Source of the DNA: Corynebacterium gallinarum
GTDB taxonomy: Bacteria; Actinomycetota; Actinomycetes; Mycobacteriales; Mycobacteriaceae
Length of the DNA stretch: 64,000 bases
Direction: 5' to 3'
NCBI RefSeq assembly: GCF_014837045.1
Contig: NZ_JACSPR010000002.1
Coordinates: 310,001-374,000 of the forward strand
The position numbers and the translations under genes were made by a program. Of the stretch, positions 9,562 through 26,111 are shown in pieces. The notes under the pieces are model-generated. The model searched no databases, was not told the origin of the DNA, and saw only the letters and a program-made list of their open reading frames with translations. Position 1 is the stretch's first letter, and every line of letters starts with the position of its first letter.

Positions 9562-10752
9562 TTACTTGATGATCTTGGTGACGCGGCCGGCGCCAACGGT
9601 GCGGGAGCCTTCGCGGATAGCGAAACGCAGGCCCTCGTCCATTGCGACAGGCTGGATCAGGGTGACGGACATGTCGACGTTGTCGCCGGGCATGACCATC
9701 TCGGTGCCCTCAGGCAGCTTCACAACACCGGTAACGTCGGTGGTGCGGAAGTAGAACTGCGGACGGTAGTTGTCGAAGAACGGGGTGTGGCGGCCACCCT
9801 CATCCTTGGACAGGACGTAGACAGAGCCCTCGAACTCGGTGTGAGGGGTGTATGCGCCTGGCTTGATGATGACCTGGCCACGCTCGATGTCTTCGCGCTT
9901 GATGCCGCGGAGCAGCAGACCACAGTTGTCGCCAGCCTCAGCGGAGTCAAGCAGCTTGCGGAACATCTCGATACCGGTGACGGTGGACTGAACAGACTTT
10001 TCCTTGATGCCGATGATCTCGACGTCATCGTTGACCTTCAGGCTACCGCGCTCAACACGACCGGTGACAACGGTGCCACGGCCGGTGATGGTGAAGATAT
10101 CCTCAACTGGCATCAGGAATGGCTTGTCGGTCTCGCGGACTGGGTCCGGAACGGACTCGTCGACAGCATTCATGAGCTCGATGATGGCGTTGGTCCACTT
10201 CTCTTCGCCGTTCAGGGCGCCGAGGGCGGAGATGTGAACGATCGGAGCGTCCTCGTCGTAGTCCTGCTCAGCAAGAAGCTCACGAACTTCCATCTCGACG
10301 AGCTCGATGATTTCCTCATCATCAACCATGTCGCACTTGTTCAGGGCAACGAGGATGTAAGGAACGCCAACCTGGCGGGCAAGAAGAACGTGCTCACGGG
10401 TCTGTGGCATTGGGCCGTCGGTAGCGGCAACCACGAGGATTGCGCCGTCCATCTGAGCGGCGCCGGTGATCATGTTCTTGATGTAGTCGGCGTGGCCCGG
10501 TGCGTCAACGTGTGCGTAGTGGCGCTTCTCGGTCTGGTACTCAACGTGGGAGATGTTGATGGTAATACCGCGCTCCTTTTCCTCAGGAGCCTTGTCAATC
10601 GCGTCGTAGGCGAAGGACTCGTTGAGGTCAGGGTAAGCGTCTGCCAGAACCTTGGTGATAGCCGCGGTGGTGGTGGTCTTACCATGGTCGACGTGACCGA
10701 TGGTGCCGATGTTTACGTGGGGCTTGGTACGCTCGAACTTCGCCTTTGCCAC
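9562..10752 (-). CDS. tuf: Elongation factor Tu
   Basis: GTPase that delivers aminoacyl-tRNA to the ribosomal A site. The 396 residues have all G motifs: GHVDHGKTT (residues 19-27), DAPGHADY (about 83-90), NKCDMVD (about 138-144) and SALGAL. Domains 2 and 3 are intact to the C-terminal [10 protein letters not shown]. An AGGAGG ribosome site precedes the ATG in the mRNA. It is separated from fusA by 343 bp, so it probably has its own promoter. Confidence 0.99.
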   Translation of the reverse strand: MAKAKFERTKPHVNIGTIGHVDHGKTTTTAAITKVLADAYPDLNESFAYDAIDKAPEEKERGITINISHVEYQTEKRHYAHVDAPGHADYIKNMITGAAQMDGAILVVAATDGPMPQTREHVLLARQVGVPYILVALNKCDMVDDEEIIELVEMEVRELLAEQDYDEDAPIVHISALGALNGEEKWTNAIIELMNAVDESVPDPVRETDKPFLMPVEDIFTITGRGTVVTGRVERGSLKVNDDVEIIGIKEKSVQSTVTGIEMFRKLLDSAEAGDNCGLLLRGIKREDIERGQVIIKPGAYTPHTEFEGSVYVLSKDEGGRHTPFFDNYRPQFYFRTTDVTGVVKLPEGTEMVMPGDNVDMSVTLIQPVAMDEGLRFAIREGSRTVGAGRVTKIIK

Positions 10753-11095
10753 TGTATGTCCTCCTGGACTTCGTGGTGGCTACGACTTTCGCAGCCACGA
10801 ATTGGTTTTGCCTTCACTGTGAGGACCAGCCACAAGGACTGTGGAACACAGATCTAGCGCATTACAAAATGTGCCAGTTACATGATCCTAGGGGCACCGG
10901 CGGTCAAATTCAAACTACCAGTTACCCTGTGGACATTCGCAGGGTAACGGCCAGCAGGGTCCATCCTCACTGCCTGTATAAACGACAGTTGGATGCAGCC
11001 TGCAGGCCGCTACCCCACACCACCCTACGCGTGCGCTGGCACAGCCCTACACGTGGGGTGGGTGGGAGGCGTACCTCCCGTTATCCGCTCAGGAT
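10753..11095 (-). promoter_or_regulatory. tuf promoter/leader region with hairpins
   Basis: A gene-free gap of 343 bases. It contains a perfect 9-bp inverted repeat GTTACCCTG...CAGGGTAAC (10921-10929 with 10940-10948) about 170 bp before the tuf ATG. It also has a GGGAGG-N4-CCTCCC hairpin (11064-11079) just after the fusA stop that may help end fusA transcription. I could not settle on one promoter. TTGACC near 10900-10905 (minus strand) is a -35 candidate. Confidence 0.4.
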
Positions 11096-13222
<2,127 letters not shown>

Positions 13223-13585
13223 AGTGGTACCCCAACTTGTTGGTTGTGGCGCTTTCCGTCTCACCGGGGCACCGGGTGATGAACCCATCAGGTCCATCTC
13301 CCGGTGCCCAGATAATCAGGTCAGACACCTACGGATAATTCTCTCGTTACATTTTGCCACTAAGTGGTGGTGCTGGCATAGTGCCAGCCGCAACCACGTG
13401 TAAGTTCCTGTGTAACACACTGCCCATGCAGCTGCGACCGGAGAGGTCGCGGGGTTTTGATCTCCACTAATGAGACCAAAAGCCCAGTCACCATTTCCCC
13501 ACCATCACTGTGCGACGCGACCGTGGTACGGACGCAGTTGAACAGCCGGTGGAGAGAAGTGATTGGGCGGTCATGGCATTTCTTA
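13223..13585 (-). promoter_or_regulatory. fusA leader / rpsG-fusA intergenic region
   Basis: A 363-base gap without a gene. A strong nested hairpin lies 45-90 bp before the fusA GTG: GGGCACCGGG (13267-13276) pairs with CCCGGTGCCC (13300-13309), enclosing TGATG...CATCA (13278-13290). A weaker hairpin pairs GGTTTTGATCTC with GAGACCAAAAGCC (13454-13483). No T-run follows either, so they look more like leader structures than terminators. An AT-rich AATTAT (minus strand, about 13335-13345) could be a -10. Confidence 0.4.
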
Positions 13586-14053
13586 CTACCAGCGGTAGTG
13601 AGCGAAGGCGCGGTTGGCCTCTGCCATCTTGTGGGTGTCCTCGCGACGCTTCACGGAAGCGCCAAGGCCGTTGGCTGCATCCATGATCTCGTTGGCGAGA
13701 CGCTCCACCATGGTGTTCTCACGACGCTGACGGGTGAAGGTCACCAGCCAACGCAGAGCCAGGGTGGTGGAACGTGCCGGGCGAACCTCGACAGGAACCT
13801 GGTAGGTTGCGCCACCGACACGGCGGGAGCGGACCTCGAGGTCTGGGCGGACGTTGCCCAGAGCCTTCTCGAGGGTGCCGACCGGCTCGAGACCGGTCTT
13901 CTCACGGCAGATTTCGAGAGCGCCGTAAACGATGCGTTCTGCGGTGGACTTCTTGCCGCCGATGAGGATCTTGTTCACGAGCTGGGTGACGAGCTCGGAA
14001 TCGTATACTGGGTCCTTGACTACTGGACGCTTGGGAGCTGCTGATTTACGCAT
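13586..14053 (-). CDS. rpsG: 30S ribosomal protein S7
   Basis: S7 is a primary 16S 3'-domain binder, located at the E site and tRNA exit. The 155 residues show [19 protein letters not shown] at the N-terminus and the S7 signature [26 protein letters not shown]. The C-terminal [11 protein letters not shown] is typical. It starts 6 bp after rpsL. Confidence 0.98.
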   Translation of the reverse strand: MRKSAAPKRPVVKDPVYDSELVTQLVNKILIGGKKSTAERIVYGALEICREKTGLEPVGTLEKALGNVRPDLEVRSRRVGGATYQVPVEVRPARSTTLALRWLVTFTRQRRENTMVERLANEIMDAANGLGASVKRREDTHKMAEANRAFAHYRW

Positions 14054-14059
14054 TTTTAA

Positions 14060-14428
14060 TTATCCCCTCTTCGCGCCGTAGCGGGAACGAGCCTGCTTGC
14101 GGTCCTTGACGCCCTGGGTATCCAGTGCACCACGGATGATCTTGTAACGGACACCCGGAAGGTCCTTCACACGACCACCACGGACGAGCACCATGGAGTG
14201 CTCCTGGAGGTTGTGACCCTCACCCGGGATGTAGGCGGAAACCTCGATGCCGGAGGTGAGGCGCACACGGGCGACCTTACGCAGAGCGGAGTTCGGCTTC
14301 TTGGGGGTGGTGGTGTACACACGGGTGCATACGCCACGACGCTGAGGGGAGCCCTTCAGTGCCGCGGTGGCCACCTTGTTGGTCTTATCATGGCGGCCCT
14401 TACGGACCAGCTGCTGAATAGTTGGCAT
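14060..14428 (-). CDS. rpsL: 30S ribosomal protein S12
   Basis: S12 sits at the decoding centre. I start at the ATG 14426-14428 ([12 protein letters not shown]), which has an AAGGATGG site upstream, giving 122 residues. A longer frame would add 22 unrelated residues. Visible are [19 protein letters not shown] with the lysine of TPKKPNS that is a common streptomycin-resistance position (wild-type Lys here), and [16 protein letters not shown]. Confidence 0.98.
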   Translation of the reverse strand: MPTIQQLVRKGRHDKTNKVATAALKGSPQRRGVCTRVYTTTPKKPNSALRKVARVRLTSGIEVSAYIPGEGHNLQEHSMVLVRGGRVKDLPGVRYKIIRGALDTQGVKDRKQARSRYGAKRG

Positions 14429-14789
14429 GAACCATCCTTGTTTCGGAGTTCTTTGTAAAGCGGACGTGTCACCTGATGAAAGGCGAACACGCAATGAGTT
14501 CTTGAAGGCGCATGGGATAGATAAAGTGCCCGAACACGCAAAAATAGGGGCTCTTTTCCGGGGCCCGACCGCGTGTCACGAGCAACCTACCGAAGCTCAC
14601 ATGCGCCTACACCCTCCGGTTTCCCGGTGGCGGATCAGCGCGTGAAGCGAGGTGCCGTCAATTCCCAACTACTGGAGTGGGACTCATCGGATCACCCTAC
14701 CACCCACACTCCGGGATCACCAAACAGCACGTCCCGACCCCTTCGAAACAACACGGGTCTCCCCCGCCTGTGGGCCTTATACTCAAGGC
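14429..14789. promoter_or_regulatory. Divergent promoter region rpsL / DUF1707 gene
   Basis: A gene-free divergent gap of 361 bases. For rpsL (minus strand) a TTGCGT...TATCTA/TATCCC arrangement around 14512-14540 is a possible promoter with a leader of about 80 nt. For the plus-strand gene, TATACT at 14778-14783 lies 6 bp before its ATG. No other structure was recognised. Confidence 0.35.
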
Positions 14790-15458
14790 ATGACCGAGCC
14801 CATCCGCAAACGTGCCACCGATGACCACCGCACCGCCGCCGTCGATGAGCTCTCTGCCGCCGTCGCCCGGGGCCAGCTCACCCTCGAAGAGTTCGAGGAG
14901 CGCTCCGCGAAGGCCTGGTCCGCCCGTTTCGTCGATGATCTCCTGTCCCTGCTGGAGGATGTGATCGATGTGCCACCACACCTGCCCGCCCCGACGGGCT
15001 CCGCAGCAACCCTCGTGCCATCCGCCCCACAACATCAGCATCCCGCCTCCCAGGCCGTGGCACGCGTGCGCAGCCAGATCACCGGCCAGCCGAACGGTTC
15101 GACGTTGTCACTGTCACTCATGGGCGGGTCCGAGCGGCGGGGCAACTGGATCTGCCCCACCGCCCACACCACGATCGCCGTGATGGGTGGCAACGTCGTG
15201 GATCTGCGCGACGCACTGCTGGAGAGCGACCACATCACCATCACCGCCGTCACCCTGATGGGTGGGATTGAGATCATCGTGCCCGAGGGGGTCCGGGTGA
15301 TCTGCGACGGCATGGGGCTCCTGGGTGGCTTCGGTTCAGAGACCCACAAGTCCGTGACCATCCACCCGTCCGACCTGCCCGGGGACGCACCCGTGGTGCG
15401 GGTCCGGGGGCTGGCCGTCATGGGCGGGGTGTCCGTGGTGACCCGGGCCCGTGGGTGA
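14790..15458 (+). CDS. DUF1707 / LiaF-C-like protein
   Basis: 222-residue protein with an N-terminal DUF1707 motif (KRATDDHRTAAVDELSAAV then ARGQLTLEEFEERSAKAWSA, residues about 7-45). A linker precedes a C-terminal region with repeated MGG motifs (LSLMGGSERRG, AVMGGNVVDLRD, TLMGGIEIIVPEG, AVMGGVSVV), the beta-repeat seen in LiaF-type cell-wall-active antibiotic response proteins. No membrane segment is visible. Start is the ATG at 14790. A -10-like TATACT ends 6 bp upstream, implying a leaderless mRNA. It may be a cell-envelope stress protein, but the substrate is unknown. Confidence 0.8.
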   Translation: MTEPIRKRATDDHRTAAVDELSAAVARGQLTLEEFEERSAKAWSARFVDDLLSLLEDVIDVPPHLPAPTGSAATLVPSAPQHQHPASQAVARVRSQITGQPNGSTLSLSLMGGSERRGNWICPTAHTTIAVMGGNVVDLRDALLESDHITITAVTLMGGIEIIVPEGVRVICDGMGLLGGFGSETHKSVTIHPSDLPGDAPVVRVRGLAVMGGVSVVTRARG

Positions 15459-15515
15459 CAGGCATGCTTGTCGACGCACAACCCCTCCCCCATCACCCCA
15501 GCTCAGGAGCCTAAC

Positions 15516-15553
15516 GTTCCATTTATGGAACGTGGGTGTTCCATGGATGGAAC
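15516..15553. promoter_or_regulatory. Two tandem 16-bp palindromes GTTCCATNNATGGAAC
   Basis: Two palindromes of one design, GTTCCATTTATGGAAC (15516-15531) and GTTCCATGGATGGAAC (15538-15553). Their centres are 22 bp apart, about two helical turns. They lie between convergent genes just before the rpoC terminator. The spacing looks like a dimeric-protein binding site, although the position between gene tails is unusual. Confidence 0.5.
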
Positions 15554-15560
15554 ACAAAAA

Positions 15561-15596
15561 GAACACCCCGCCCGGATGATCCGTGCGGGGTGTTCT
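15561..15596. terminator. rpoC bidirectional terminator
   Basis: GAACACCCCGC pairs with GCGGGGTGTTC. An A-run lies on the left (AACACAAAAA), which becomes a T-run after the hairpin in the rpoC direction. It lies about 50 bp downstream of the rpoC stop and about 100 bp after the DUF1707 gene, so it could serve both. Confidence 0.85.
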
Positions 15597-15643
15597 TCTC
15601 AGCGACCAGTTATTACTCTGTGCCGGAGGGGGTCTTCCTTGCT

Positions 15644-18600
15644 CTAGAAGGCCTCATCCAGTGGGACGGAGGCACCGGTGAATTCACCGAAACCATCGTC
15701 ACCATAAATCGACTCACCGTAGGTCGGGATCGAGTAGGCGGCGTTGCGGGCTGCCTCGGTCGGCTTGATGGAGATGTTGCGGTAACGGGAGATACCGGTA
15801 CCGGCCGGGATCAGCTTACCGATGATCACGTTCTCCTTCAGACCGATCAGCTTGTCCGAGCGCTTGTTGATGGCGGCATCGGTCAGCACGCGGGTGGTCT
15901 CCTGGAAGGAGGCCGCGGACAGCCAGGACTCGGTTGCGAGCGAGGCCTTGGTGATACCCATGATCTCGGAACGCAGCTCTGCCGGCTGACCACCGTTGGC
16001 GATCGCCTCGGAGTTGGCCAGCTTCGCCTCGGACAGGTCCACGAGAGAACCGGGGAGGAACTCGGTGGAACCGGACTCGATGACGGTACCGCGACGCAGC
16101 ATCTGACGGATGATGATCTCGATGTGCTTGTCGTGGATGGCCACACCCTGTGCACGGTAGACAGCCTGCACCTCATCGATGAGGTGCTGCTCCACACCAC
16201 GACGACCCAGAACCTCCAGGACGTCATGCGGAGCGGCGGCACCGCGCAGCAGACGGGTACCGGTGGTGACGTGGTCACCCTCGGCCAGGGTGCGCTCGAT
16301 GAACGCAGCCGGGTTGTGTTCCATCGGAACACGGATCGAGGCCAGGCCCTGACGCTTCGACAGCTTGTCGTAGATGACATTGTCGGAGCCATCATCCGGA
16401 ACGAGGGTCAGGGTGTAGAAGTTACCCTCATCCTCGAGGTGGATGACACCGTCCGCAGAGGCGATCGGGGCGAGGTTCTTCGGAACACGCGCCTCGAACA
16501 GCTCCTGGACACGGGGCAGACCGCCGGTGATGTCGCCACCGACACCACCCTGGTGGAAGGTACGCATGGTCAGCTGGGTACCGGGCTCACCAATGGACTG
16601 TGCGGCGACGATGCCGACAGCCTCTCCGATGTCGACCTGCTTGCCGGATGCCATGGACTTGCCGTAGCACTTGGCGCAGACACCGGTCGGGGTCTGACAG
16701 GTCAGCACGGAGCGGACCTTAATCTGCTGGATACCGGCCTCGACGAGGAGGTCGATGTTCAGCTCGGTCAGATCGGAACCGGCGGTGAGGACGACCTCAC
16801 CATCGGCGTTGGTGGCATCTCCTGCCAGGACACGACCGGACACGGAGGTCTCGATCAGGTCATGGCGGGTGTAACCGGACACCGCACCGGTGGCGTCCAG
16901 GACCTCGGCTGCGACGGGGACGCGGATACCCTGGCGGGTACCACAATCCTCGACGCGGACGATGACGTCCTGGGCCACGTCGACCAGACGACGGGTCAGG
17001 TAACCGGAGTCGGCGGTACGCAGGGCGGTATCGGCCAGACCCTTACGGGAACCGTGCGAGTTGTTGAAGTACTCGAGAACGGTCAGGCCCTCACGGAAGG
17101 AGGTCTTGATCGGTCGGGTGATGTAGTCACCCTTCGAGTTCACCACCATGCCCTTCATGCCGGCCAGGGTCCAGATCTGACGCATGTTACCGGCGGCGCC
17201 GGACTTCACGATCATCGGGATCGGGTTGTCGTCGGGGTAGATATCCTCGACGGCCTGACCGACCTCGTCGGTGGCGTCCTTCCACAGTTCGACCAGACGG
17301 TCGTAACGCTCACGGCCGGTGAGCTTACCGCGGCTGTACTTGGTTTCGATCTGTCGCGCTGCAGCTTCGTAGCGGTCGAGGATCTCATCCTTGTTCGGGA
17401 GAACCAGAACGTCGGACATGGCGATGGTGACACCCGAGCGGGTGGACCAGTAGAAACCGGCGTCCTTCATCTTGTCCATGGTCTGCGCCACGGTGATCAT
17501 CGGGTACCTGGCGGCGAGGTCATTGACCACGTCACCGAGCATGATCTTGTCGGCTCCGCCACCCTTACGGACCATGACGCCCTCGAGGTACGGGTAGTTC
17601 CACGGCAGGATCTCGTTGAACATGACGCGTCCCAGGGTGGTTTCGGCGAGCCAGGTGTCACCCTGGTTCCAACCCTCCGGGAACAGTTCATCTTCACGAT
17701 CCACCGGTGGACGCAGGTGGTCCAGGCGGATCTTGATCGGTGCCTGCAGGCCGAGCACACCACGGTCGTAGGCCATGATGGCCTCGGCGTAGGAGGAGTA
17801 CACACCCTTCTCGGGTCCGTTCTCATCGGCTGGCTGGTAGGCACCCTGGCCACCGAATTCCTCGGGGGCCTTATCCAGGGTCAGGTAGTACAGACCGGTC
17901 ACCATGTCCAGACGTGGCATGGCCAGTGGCTTACCGGACGCCGGGGACAGGATGTTGTTGGAGGCCAGCATCAGGATGCGTGCCTCAGCCTGTGCCTCGG
18001 CGGACAGTGGCAGGTGGACTGCCATCTGGTCACCGTCGAAGTCGGCGTTGAACGCCTCACAGGCCAGTGGGTGCAGCTGGATGGCCTTACCCTCAACAAG
18101 AACCGGCTCGAAGGCCTGGATACCCAGGCGGTGCAGGGTGGGTGCACGGTTGAGCATCACCGGGTGCTCGGAGATGGCCTCCTCGAGGACATCCCACACC
18201 TCCGGACGCTGACGCTCCACCATGCGCTTGGCTGACTTGATGTTCTGGGCGTACTCGTTTTCCACCAGACGCTTCATCACGAACGGCTTGAACAGCTCCA
18301 GAGCCATCAGCTTCGGCAGACCACACTCGTGCAGACGCAGCTGGGGGCCGACGATGATCACGGAACGACCCGAGTAGTCAACACGCTTACCCAGGAGGTT
18401 CTGACGGAATCGACCCTGCTTGCCCTTGAGCAGGTCAGACAGGGACTTCAGCGGACGGTTGCCCGGTCCGGTGACCGGACGGCCACGACGACCGTTGTCG
18501 AACAACGCGTCGACGGATTCCTGCAGCATGCGCTTCTCGTTGTTCACGATGATCTCGGGGGCACCGAGTTCGATCATGCGCTTGAGGCGGTTGTTGCGGT

Positions 18601-19645
18601 TGATCACGCGACGGTACAGATCGTTCAGGTCGGAGGTGGCGAAACGGCCACCGTCGAGCTGAACCATCGGACGCAGCTCCGGCGGGATCACCGGGATGGC
18701 GTTGAGCACCATGCCGGCAGGATCGTTACCGGAACGCTGGAAGGCAGCGACGACCTTGAGGCGCTTGAGGGCACGCATCTTCTTCTGGCCCTTGCCCTCG
18801 GCGATGATGGTGCGCAGTTCCTCGGCCTCGGCGTCGAGGTCGAAGCCACGGATGAGGGTCTGGATGGACTCTGCACCCATGCCGCCGGTGAAGTAATCCT
18901 CGTAGCGGTCGACAAGCTCGTCGTAGAGCTTCTCGTCGCGGATCATCTGCTTCGGGGCGAGCTTGATGAAGGTCTGCCAGATCTCCTCGAGACGGTCGAT
19001 CTCACGCTCCGCGCGTTCGCGGATGTGCTGCATCTCCTTCTCGGCGGCGTTCTGCACCTTGCGGCGCGCGTCGGCCTTGGCTCCGGCGGCCTCGAGTTCA
19101 GCGAGGTCCTCCTCGAGCTTCTCGGCACGATCGGCGATCTCGGACTCGGCGTCCGCCTCAACGTCCTTCTTCTCCAGAAGCATCTCTGCCTCCAGGGTCG
19201 ACTGGTCGCTGTGACGGGCCTCCTCATCCACACTGGTGATGATGTTGGCACCGAAGTAGATGATGAGGTCAAGGTCCTTCGGAGCGAGGTCCAGAAGGTA
19301 ACCCAGGCGTGAGGGAACACCCTTGAAGTACCAGATGTGGGTCACCGGTGCGGCGAGCTCAATGTGGCCCATGCGCTCACGGCGAACCTTGGACTTGGTC
19401 ACCTCAACGCCGCAGCGCTCACAGATGATGCCCTTGTAACGGACGCGCTTGTACTTACCGCAGGCGCACTCCCAGTCACGGGTGGGGCCGAAAATGCGTT
19501 CGCAGAACAGACCGTCCTTCTCAGGCTTGAGGGTTCGGTAGTTGATGGTCTCCGGCTTCTTGACCTCACCCTTGGACCAGCGGCGGATGTCGTCGGCGGT
19601 GGCCAGGCCGATGCGGAGCTCATCGAAGACGTTTACGTCGAGCAC
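15644..19645 (-). CDS. rpoC: DNA-directed RNA polymerase beta' subunit
   Basis: Catalytic largest subunit of RNA polymerase. The 1333 residues match the actinobacterial length. The N-terminal zinc site is [13 protein letters not shown]...CERCG (about residues 60-78). The Mg-binding [12 protein letters not shown] lies near residue 535. The second zinc site is C-G-T near residue 891 with [13 protein letters not shown] near 968-980. The start [15 protein letters not shown] is standard. It lies 80 bp downstream of rpoB. Confidence 0.99.
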   Translation of the reverse strand: MLDVNVFDELRIGLATADDIRRWSKGEVKKPETINYRTLKPEKDGLFCERIFGPTRDWECACGKYKRVRYKGIICERCGVEVTKSKVRRERMGHIELAAPVTHIWYFKGVPSRLGYLLDLAPKDLDLIIYFGANIITSVDEEARHSDQSTLEAEMLLEKKDVEADAESEIADRAEKLEEDLAELEAAGAKADARRKVQNAAEKEMQHIRERAEREIDRLEEIWQTFIKLAPKQMIRDEKLYDELVDRYEDYFTGGMGAESIQTLIRGFDLDAEAEELRTIIAEGKGQKKMRALKRLKVVAAFQRSGNDPAGMVLNAIPVIPPELRPMVQLDGGRFATSDLNDLYRRVINRNNRLKRMIELGAPEIIVNNEKRMLQESVDALFDNGRRGRPVTGPGNRPLKSLSDLLKGKQGRFRQNLLGKRVDYSGRSVIIVGPQLRLHECGLPKLMALELFKPFVMKRLVENEYAQNIKSAKRMVERQRPEVWDVLEEAISEHPVMLNRAPTLHRLGIQAFEPVLVEGKAIQLHPLACEAFNADFDGDQMAVHLPLSAEAQAEARILMLASNNILSPASGKPLAMPRLDMVTGLYYLTLDKAPEEFGGQGAYQPADENGPEKGVYSSYAEAIMAYDRGVLGLQAPIKIRLDHLRPPVDREDELFPEGWNQGDTWLAETTLGRVMFNEILPWNYPYLEGVMVRKGGGADKIMLGDVVNDLAARYPMITVAQTMDKMKDAGFYWSTRSGVTIAMSDVLVLPNKDEILDRYEAAARQIETKYSRGKLTGRERYDRLVELWKDATDEVGQAVEDIYPDDNPIPMIVKSGAAGNMRQIWTLAGMKGMVVNSKGDYITRPIKTSFREGLTVLEYFNNSHGSRKGLADTALRTADSGYLTRRLVDVAQDVIVRVEDCGTRQGIRVPVAAEVLDATGAVSGYTRHDLIETSVSGRVLAGDATNADGEVVLTAGSDLTELNIDLLVEAGIQQIKVRSVLTCQTPTGVCAKCYGKSMASGKQVDIGEAVGIVAAQSIGEPGTQLTMRTFHQGGVGGDITGGLPRVQELFEARVPKNLAPIASADGVIHLEDEGNFYTLTLVPDDGSDNVIYDKLSKRQGLASIRVPMEHNPAAFIERTLAEGDHVTTGTRLLRGAAAPHDVLEVLGRRGVEQHLIDEVQAVYRAQGVAIHDKHIEIIIRQMLRRGTVIESGSTEFLPGSLVDLSEAKLANSEAIANGGQPAELRSEIMGITKASLATESWLSAASFQETTRVLTDAAINKRSDKLIGLKENVIIGKLIPAGTGISRYRNISIKPTEAARNAAYSIPTYGESIYGDDGFGEFTGASVPLDEAF

Positions 19646-19725
19646 GTAAAACTCCCTTTCCCCCCGGTACCTTCTTCATGGTTCCCGGGGGATGTTGGCT
19701 TGATTTCTAGCGGTTGGTTGATCTG

Positions 19726-23223
<3,498 letters not shown>

Positions 23224-23677
23224 CTCACGCGGGTGAATCACATCGGGCTGGTCAAGGCCCGTATGCTCATCACAACCGCTGGTATTTTTGAGCAATTGGT
23301 CTGCTGAGGAAACCGAGTCCCATATGGCCTCAGATAACACTGAATGACCTTGTCAAATCGGTTTTTCCAACCATTTTGATCAAGGTCTCGGGCATCATCC
23401 AGACGAAAAAGAGAGACGGATTCCAACGCAACGACTCAGCTTATACCACAGTCATACGAAAGTAAAGAGGGACATTTTTCCTCCGGTGCCTCCCGTGCTA
23501 TCGGCGAGCATACCCGGCGGACGTTTTTCACGCCTGCGCCTGACGGTCAGCTACCGGTGATTTACAGCACTCTGGCGTTTCCCGGAGATCCCAACATCTC
23601 TTTCACTTAGGCACCCTAACAAACATTCGGGGGTTTTTCGCAATTCGGGCACTGAAATACCAGGGACATAACAGGTA
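23224..23677 (-). promoter_or_regulatory. rpoBC promoter and leader
   Basis: A 454-base gap. On the minus strand an extended -10 TGGTATAAG lies at 23440-23448 (TATAAG 23440-23445). It predicts a start near 23432 and an rpoB leader of about 210 nt. The same GTGGTATAA core occurs in the rplJ promoter (26112-26120), suggesting a shared promoter design for these operons. The -35 is weak (TCTTTA at 17 bp). Confidence 0.55.
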
Positions 23678-24685
23678 TCAGACCTGCGGAGAAACCCGGT
23701 CCGTGCCCCGTGACCGGCGTCGACGCGCGCGATCGAAGAGCCCGAAACTGCCCGCCAATCCGATGAGCGCGAGGACGCCTCCGACGATGATGCCGATGGT
23801 GTTGGCGGTCCGCGCCGACTCCCCCACCGGGATGTCGGCGGCCTGCGTGATGAGGTCACTGACCTGCCCATCGGAGATCGCCCCGTCGAACAGCAGGACC
23901 TGATCGTACTTCTCCCCCGTGCGGTCCCCGTAGAAGTCGTCGATGCGCTCGTTCATGTCCACGATCAGGCCGGTGCGCTGATCCACCCAGAAGTCTCGTA
24001 CCACATCATGGTAGAGGTATCCGGTGGTGGTGCCGCCGTCCTCACGGGTCAGGGTGGTGGTGTTGGAGGGATCCGCGAAGGACTCCGCCACATTCGCCTT
24101 CTCGATCACCTGCCGGTAGTGCATGATGGTGCGCCCGTCGACCTCGGTGGATTCGACGAAGTCAGCCGGGCGGGCCTGCCGGAGGGTGGTGTCCAGCACC
24201 GGGTAGGAGGTGGCCTCGGCGTCCGTGGGGAACTTCAACCAGATCCCCTCCACCTCGTAGTTGAGGGTGGGGCTGGCGAGCTGACTGGTCACGGCCATCT
24301 CGGAGAGGATCTCACCGGTGAAACGGTCCACCCGGAAGTTGTACACGGAGGCCGACAGCAACCGCTCCTGATCATTGCCGTCAACACCCTCCACGCCGTG
24401 CAGGAGGGTGTCGCCGACGCGCAGGGTCGCCCGGTCCGCATCGGCGGGGTCCATCACCTGGAAGTGCAGCTGCCGGGTGATCGGGGTGGTGACCAGCCCG
24501 GCCTCGGGATCCGAGTTCAGCAGGGTCTGACCATCATCGTCGGTCAGCGTGTAGGTGGTGGCCTCGAGGTCCAGAGGCAGTCGACCATCAGCGTGCACAA
24601 AGCGGGGGGCCACAAGCCCCCACACGATCAGTGCCACACCAATTCCGAGCAGGAGCGCGGAGAAGATCCTGGTTTTAGGCAGCAT
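23678..24685 (-). CDS. DUF3068 (PorA-family) membrane-anchored protein
   Basis: 335-residue protein with an N-terminal membrane segment (residues about 7-27, IFSALLLGIGVALIVWGLVAP), a large extracytoplasmic beta-rich domain, a second membrane segment near residue 295-315 (IGIIVGGVLALIGLAGSFGLF) and a short Arg-rich cytoplasmic tail. This layout and motifs such as DFWVDQRTGLIVDMNER match the DUF3068 family found in mycolate-bearing actinobacteria. Function is undefined. It has its own unit between rplL and rpoB. Confidence 0.82.
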   Translation of the reverse strand: MLPKTRIFSALLLGIGVALIVWGLVAPRFVHADGRLPLDLEATTYTLTDDDGQTLLNSDPEAGLVTTPITRQLHFQVMDPADADRATLRVGDTLLHGVEGVDGNDQERLLSASVYNFRVDRFTGEILSEMAVTSQLASPTLNYEVEGIWLKFPTDAEATSYPVLDTTLRQARPADFVESTEVDGRTIMHYRQVIEKANVAESFADPSNTTTLTREDGGTTTGYLYHDVVRDFWVDQRTGLIVDMNERIDDFYGDRTGEKYDQVLLFDGAISDGQVSDLITQAADIPVGESARTANTIGIIVGGVLALIGLAGSFGLFDRARRRRSRGTDRVSPQV

Positions 24686-24786
24686 GCGGTCGATGTTACC
24701 TCAGGCCTGCGGCGTTCCTTAACGGGACGGAGCTTTACGACGCCGGTCTCCACCGCCCGTAGCCAACCCCGCCGGTGGGATAACGG

Positions 24787-24830
24787 GAAAACCCCGTTGC
24801 CACGATAGAAATCGCGGAAACGGGGTTCCA
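24787..24830 (-). terminator. Hairpin after rplL
   Basis: Perfect 9-bp arms AACCCCGTT (24790-24798) and AACGGGGTT (24819-24827) with a 20-nt loop. It lies about 35 bp downstream of the rplL stop in that gene's direction and is followed by TTTTCCC in the transcript sense. A good terminator for rplJL. Confidence 0.75.
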
Positions 24831-24861
24831 GGCATCGTAGAAGATGCGTGTAAGAAGGTTC

Positions 24862-25245
24862 TTACTTGAGGGTGACCTTTGCGCCAGCCTCTTCGAGCTT
24901 AGCCTTGGCAGCCTCAGCGTCTTCCTTGTTTGCAGCCTCGATGATAGCCTTCGGTGCGCCCTCGACGAGCTCCTTAGCTTCCTTCAGGCCCAGGCCGGAG
25001 ACGAGCTCGCGGACAACCTTGATCACGCCGATCTTCTTGGCGCCAGCGTCTTCGAGAACGACGTCGAACTCGTCCTTCTCTTCGACAGCAGCCTCAGCGC
25101 CAGCGGCACCTGCAGCAGCAACGGCGACCGGAGCAGCAGCGGTGACCTCGAAGACCTCTTCGAATTCCTTGACGAACTCAGAGAGCTCGATGAGGGTCAT
25201 TTCCTTGAAAGCCTCAATGAGCTCGTCCTTGGTGAGCTTAGCCAT
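24862..25245 (-). CDS. rplL: 50S ribosomal protein L7/L12
   Basis: L7/L12 is the stalk protein that recruits translational GTPases. The 127 residues have an N-terminal dimerisation helix ([21 protein letters not shown]), an alanine-rich hinge ([18 protein letters not shown], about residues 40-57) and the C-terminal globular domain with [21 protein letters not shown]. It lies 76 bp downstream of rplJ. Confidence 0.98.
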   Translation of the reverse strand: MAKLTKDELIEAFKEMTLIELSEFVKEFEEVFEVTAAAPVAVAAAGAAGAEAAVEEKDEFDVVLEDAGAKKIGVIKVVRELVSGLGLKEAKELVEGAPKAIIEAANKEDAEAAKAKLEEAGAKVTLK

Positions 25246-25321
25246 GATGGCGTCCTTTCTGTTGGGGCGTCTTCACGCCCGTAAAAGTGTGGGGTAAAAC
25301 TGTTGCGCCTGGTGGGGCGAC

Positions 25322-25837
25322 TTAAGCGTCCTTCTTCTCCTGGAGCGCAGCTGCGAGGCGTGCGACCTGGGAAGCGGGGGCGTTGAACAGGCCTGCGGCC
25401 TTTGCCAAGTTGCCCTTCATGGCGCCGGCAAGCTTCGCAAGAGTGGTCTCGCGGTTGTCCAGCTCAGCAATTGCCTTGACCTGATCTGCGGTCAGGGCAT
25501 TGCCGTCCATGTAGCCACCCTTGACTACGAATGCCTTGTTGTCGTCGCCGAACTTCTTCAGCACCTTTGCGGTATCGACAGCCTCACCCTTGATGAAGGC
25601 AACAGCGGTCGGACCGGTCAGGAGATCATCAAGGCCCTCGACGCCAGCTTCTTGAGCGGCGATCTTAACAAGGGTGTTCTTGGCGACGGAGTACTGGACA
25701 TCGTCACCCAGTGCGCGACGCAGCTCGGTGGTCTGAGCCACGGTCAGGCCACGGTACTCGGTGAGAACGATGGAATCGGTCTCAGCGAACTGTGCCTTGA
25801 GCTCTGCCAGAGCTACTTCGTTCTTTGGATTTGCCAT
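25322..25837 (-). CDS. rplJ: 50S ribosomal protein L10
   Basis: L10 is the base of the stalk that binds L7/L12 dimers. The 171 residues begin [24 protein letters not shown]. They carry [15 protein letters not shown] and the [12 protein letters not shown] segment typical of the family. The alanine-rich C-terminal helix ([15 protein letters not shown]) is the L7/L12 binding site. Expression is probably set by the upstream leader attenuator. Confidence 0.98.
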   Translation of the reverse strand: MANPKNEVALAELKAQFAETDSIVLTEYRGLTVAQTTELRRALGDDVQYSVAKNTLVKIAAQEAGVEGLDDLLTGPTAVAFIKGEAVDTAKVLKKFGDDNKAFVVKGGYMDGNALTADQVKAIAELDNRETTLAKLAGAMKGNLAKAAGLFNAPASQVARLAAALQEKKDA

Positions 25838-26106
25838 TACTTCGCCTCCTTCCTCTTATGTGTGTCTACTGATCCGCGGGACCTCCACCATGAGTAGGTC
25901 CCGGCAGGGATCAACTCATGAAAAAAGCCCCGTGCAAGAGCACAGGGCGCATCATATTCCACGTAAGGGAACCTAAGGCGTCAAAGTGTCTCCTGCGTGG
26001 GCCGTTCCAACAGATATGGAAACCTTCGATCCGCGTGAGCGGATGACCAACGGTCTTCGGTGAACCTTGAATACAACCGGATTAAAGGTTGTTCAAACTT
26101 CGGACT
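25838..26106 (-). ncRNA. L10 leader with attenuator
   Basis: Untranslated leader of about 265 nt before rplJ that resembles the L10-leader autoregulatory element. In the mRNA sense it has CCGAAGACCGTTGG and, further on, CCCACGCAGGAGAC, motifs I associate with L10(L12)4 binding. It ends in an intrinsic terminator: GCCCTGTGC (pairing with GCACGGGGC, 25927-25948) followed by six Ts (25921-25926). A further hairpin GGGACCT...AGGTCCC lies at 25878-25902. Inference: excess L10 favours early termination. Confidence 0.75.
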
Positions 26107-26111
26107 CTGAC

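Noticed and set aside
15536-18235. An 899-codon plus-strand frame antisense to rpoC
   Set aside because: It mirrors a high-GC conserved gene, has no ribosome site or family resemblance, and its composition is typical of a shadow of rpoC codons.
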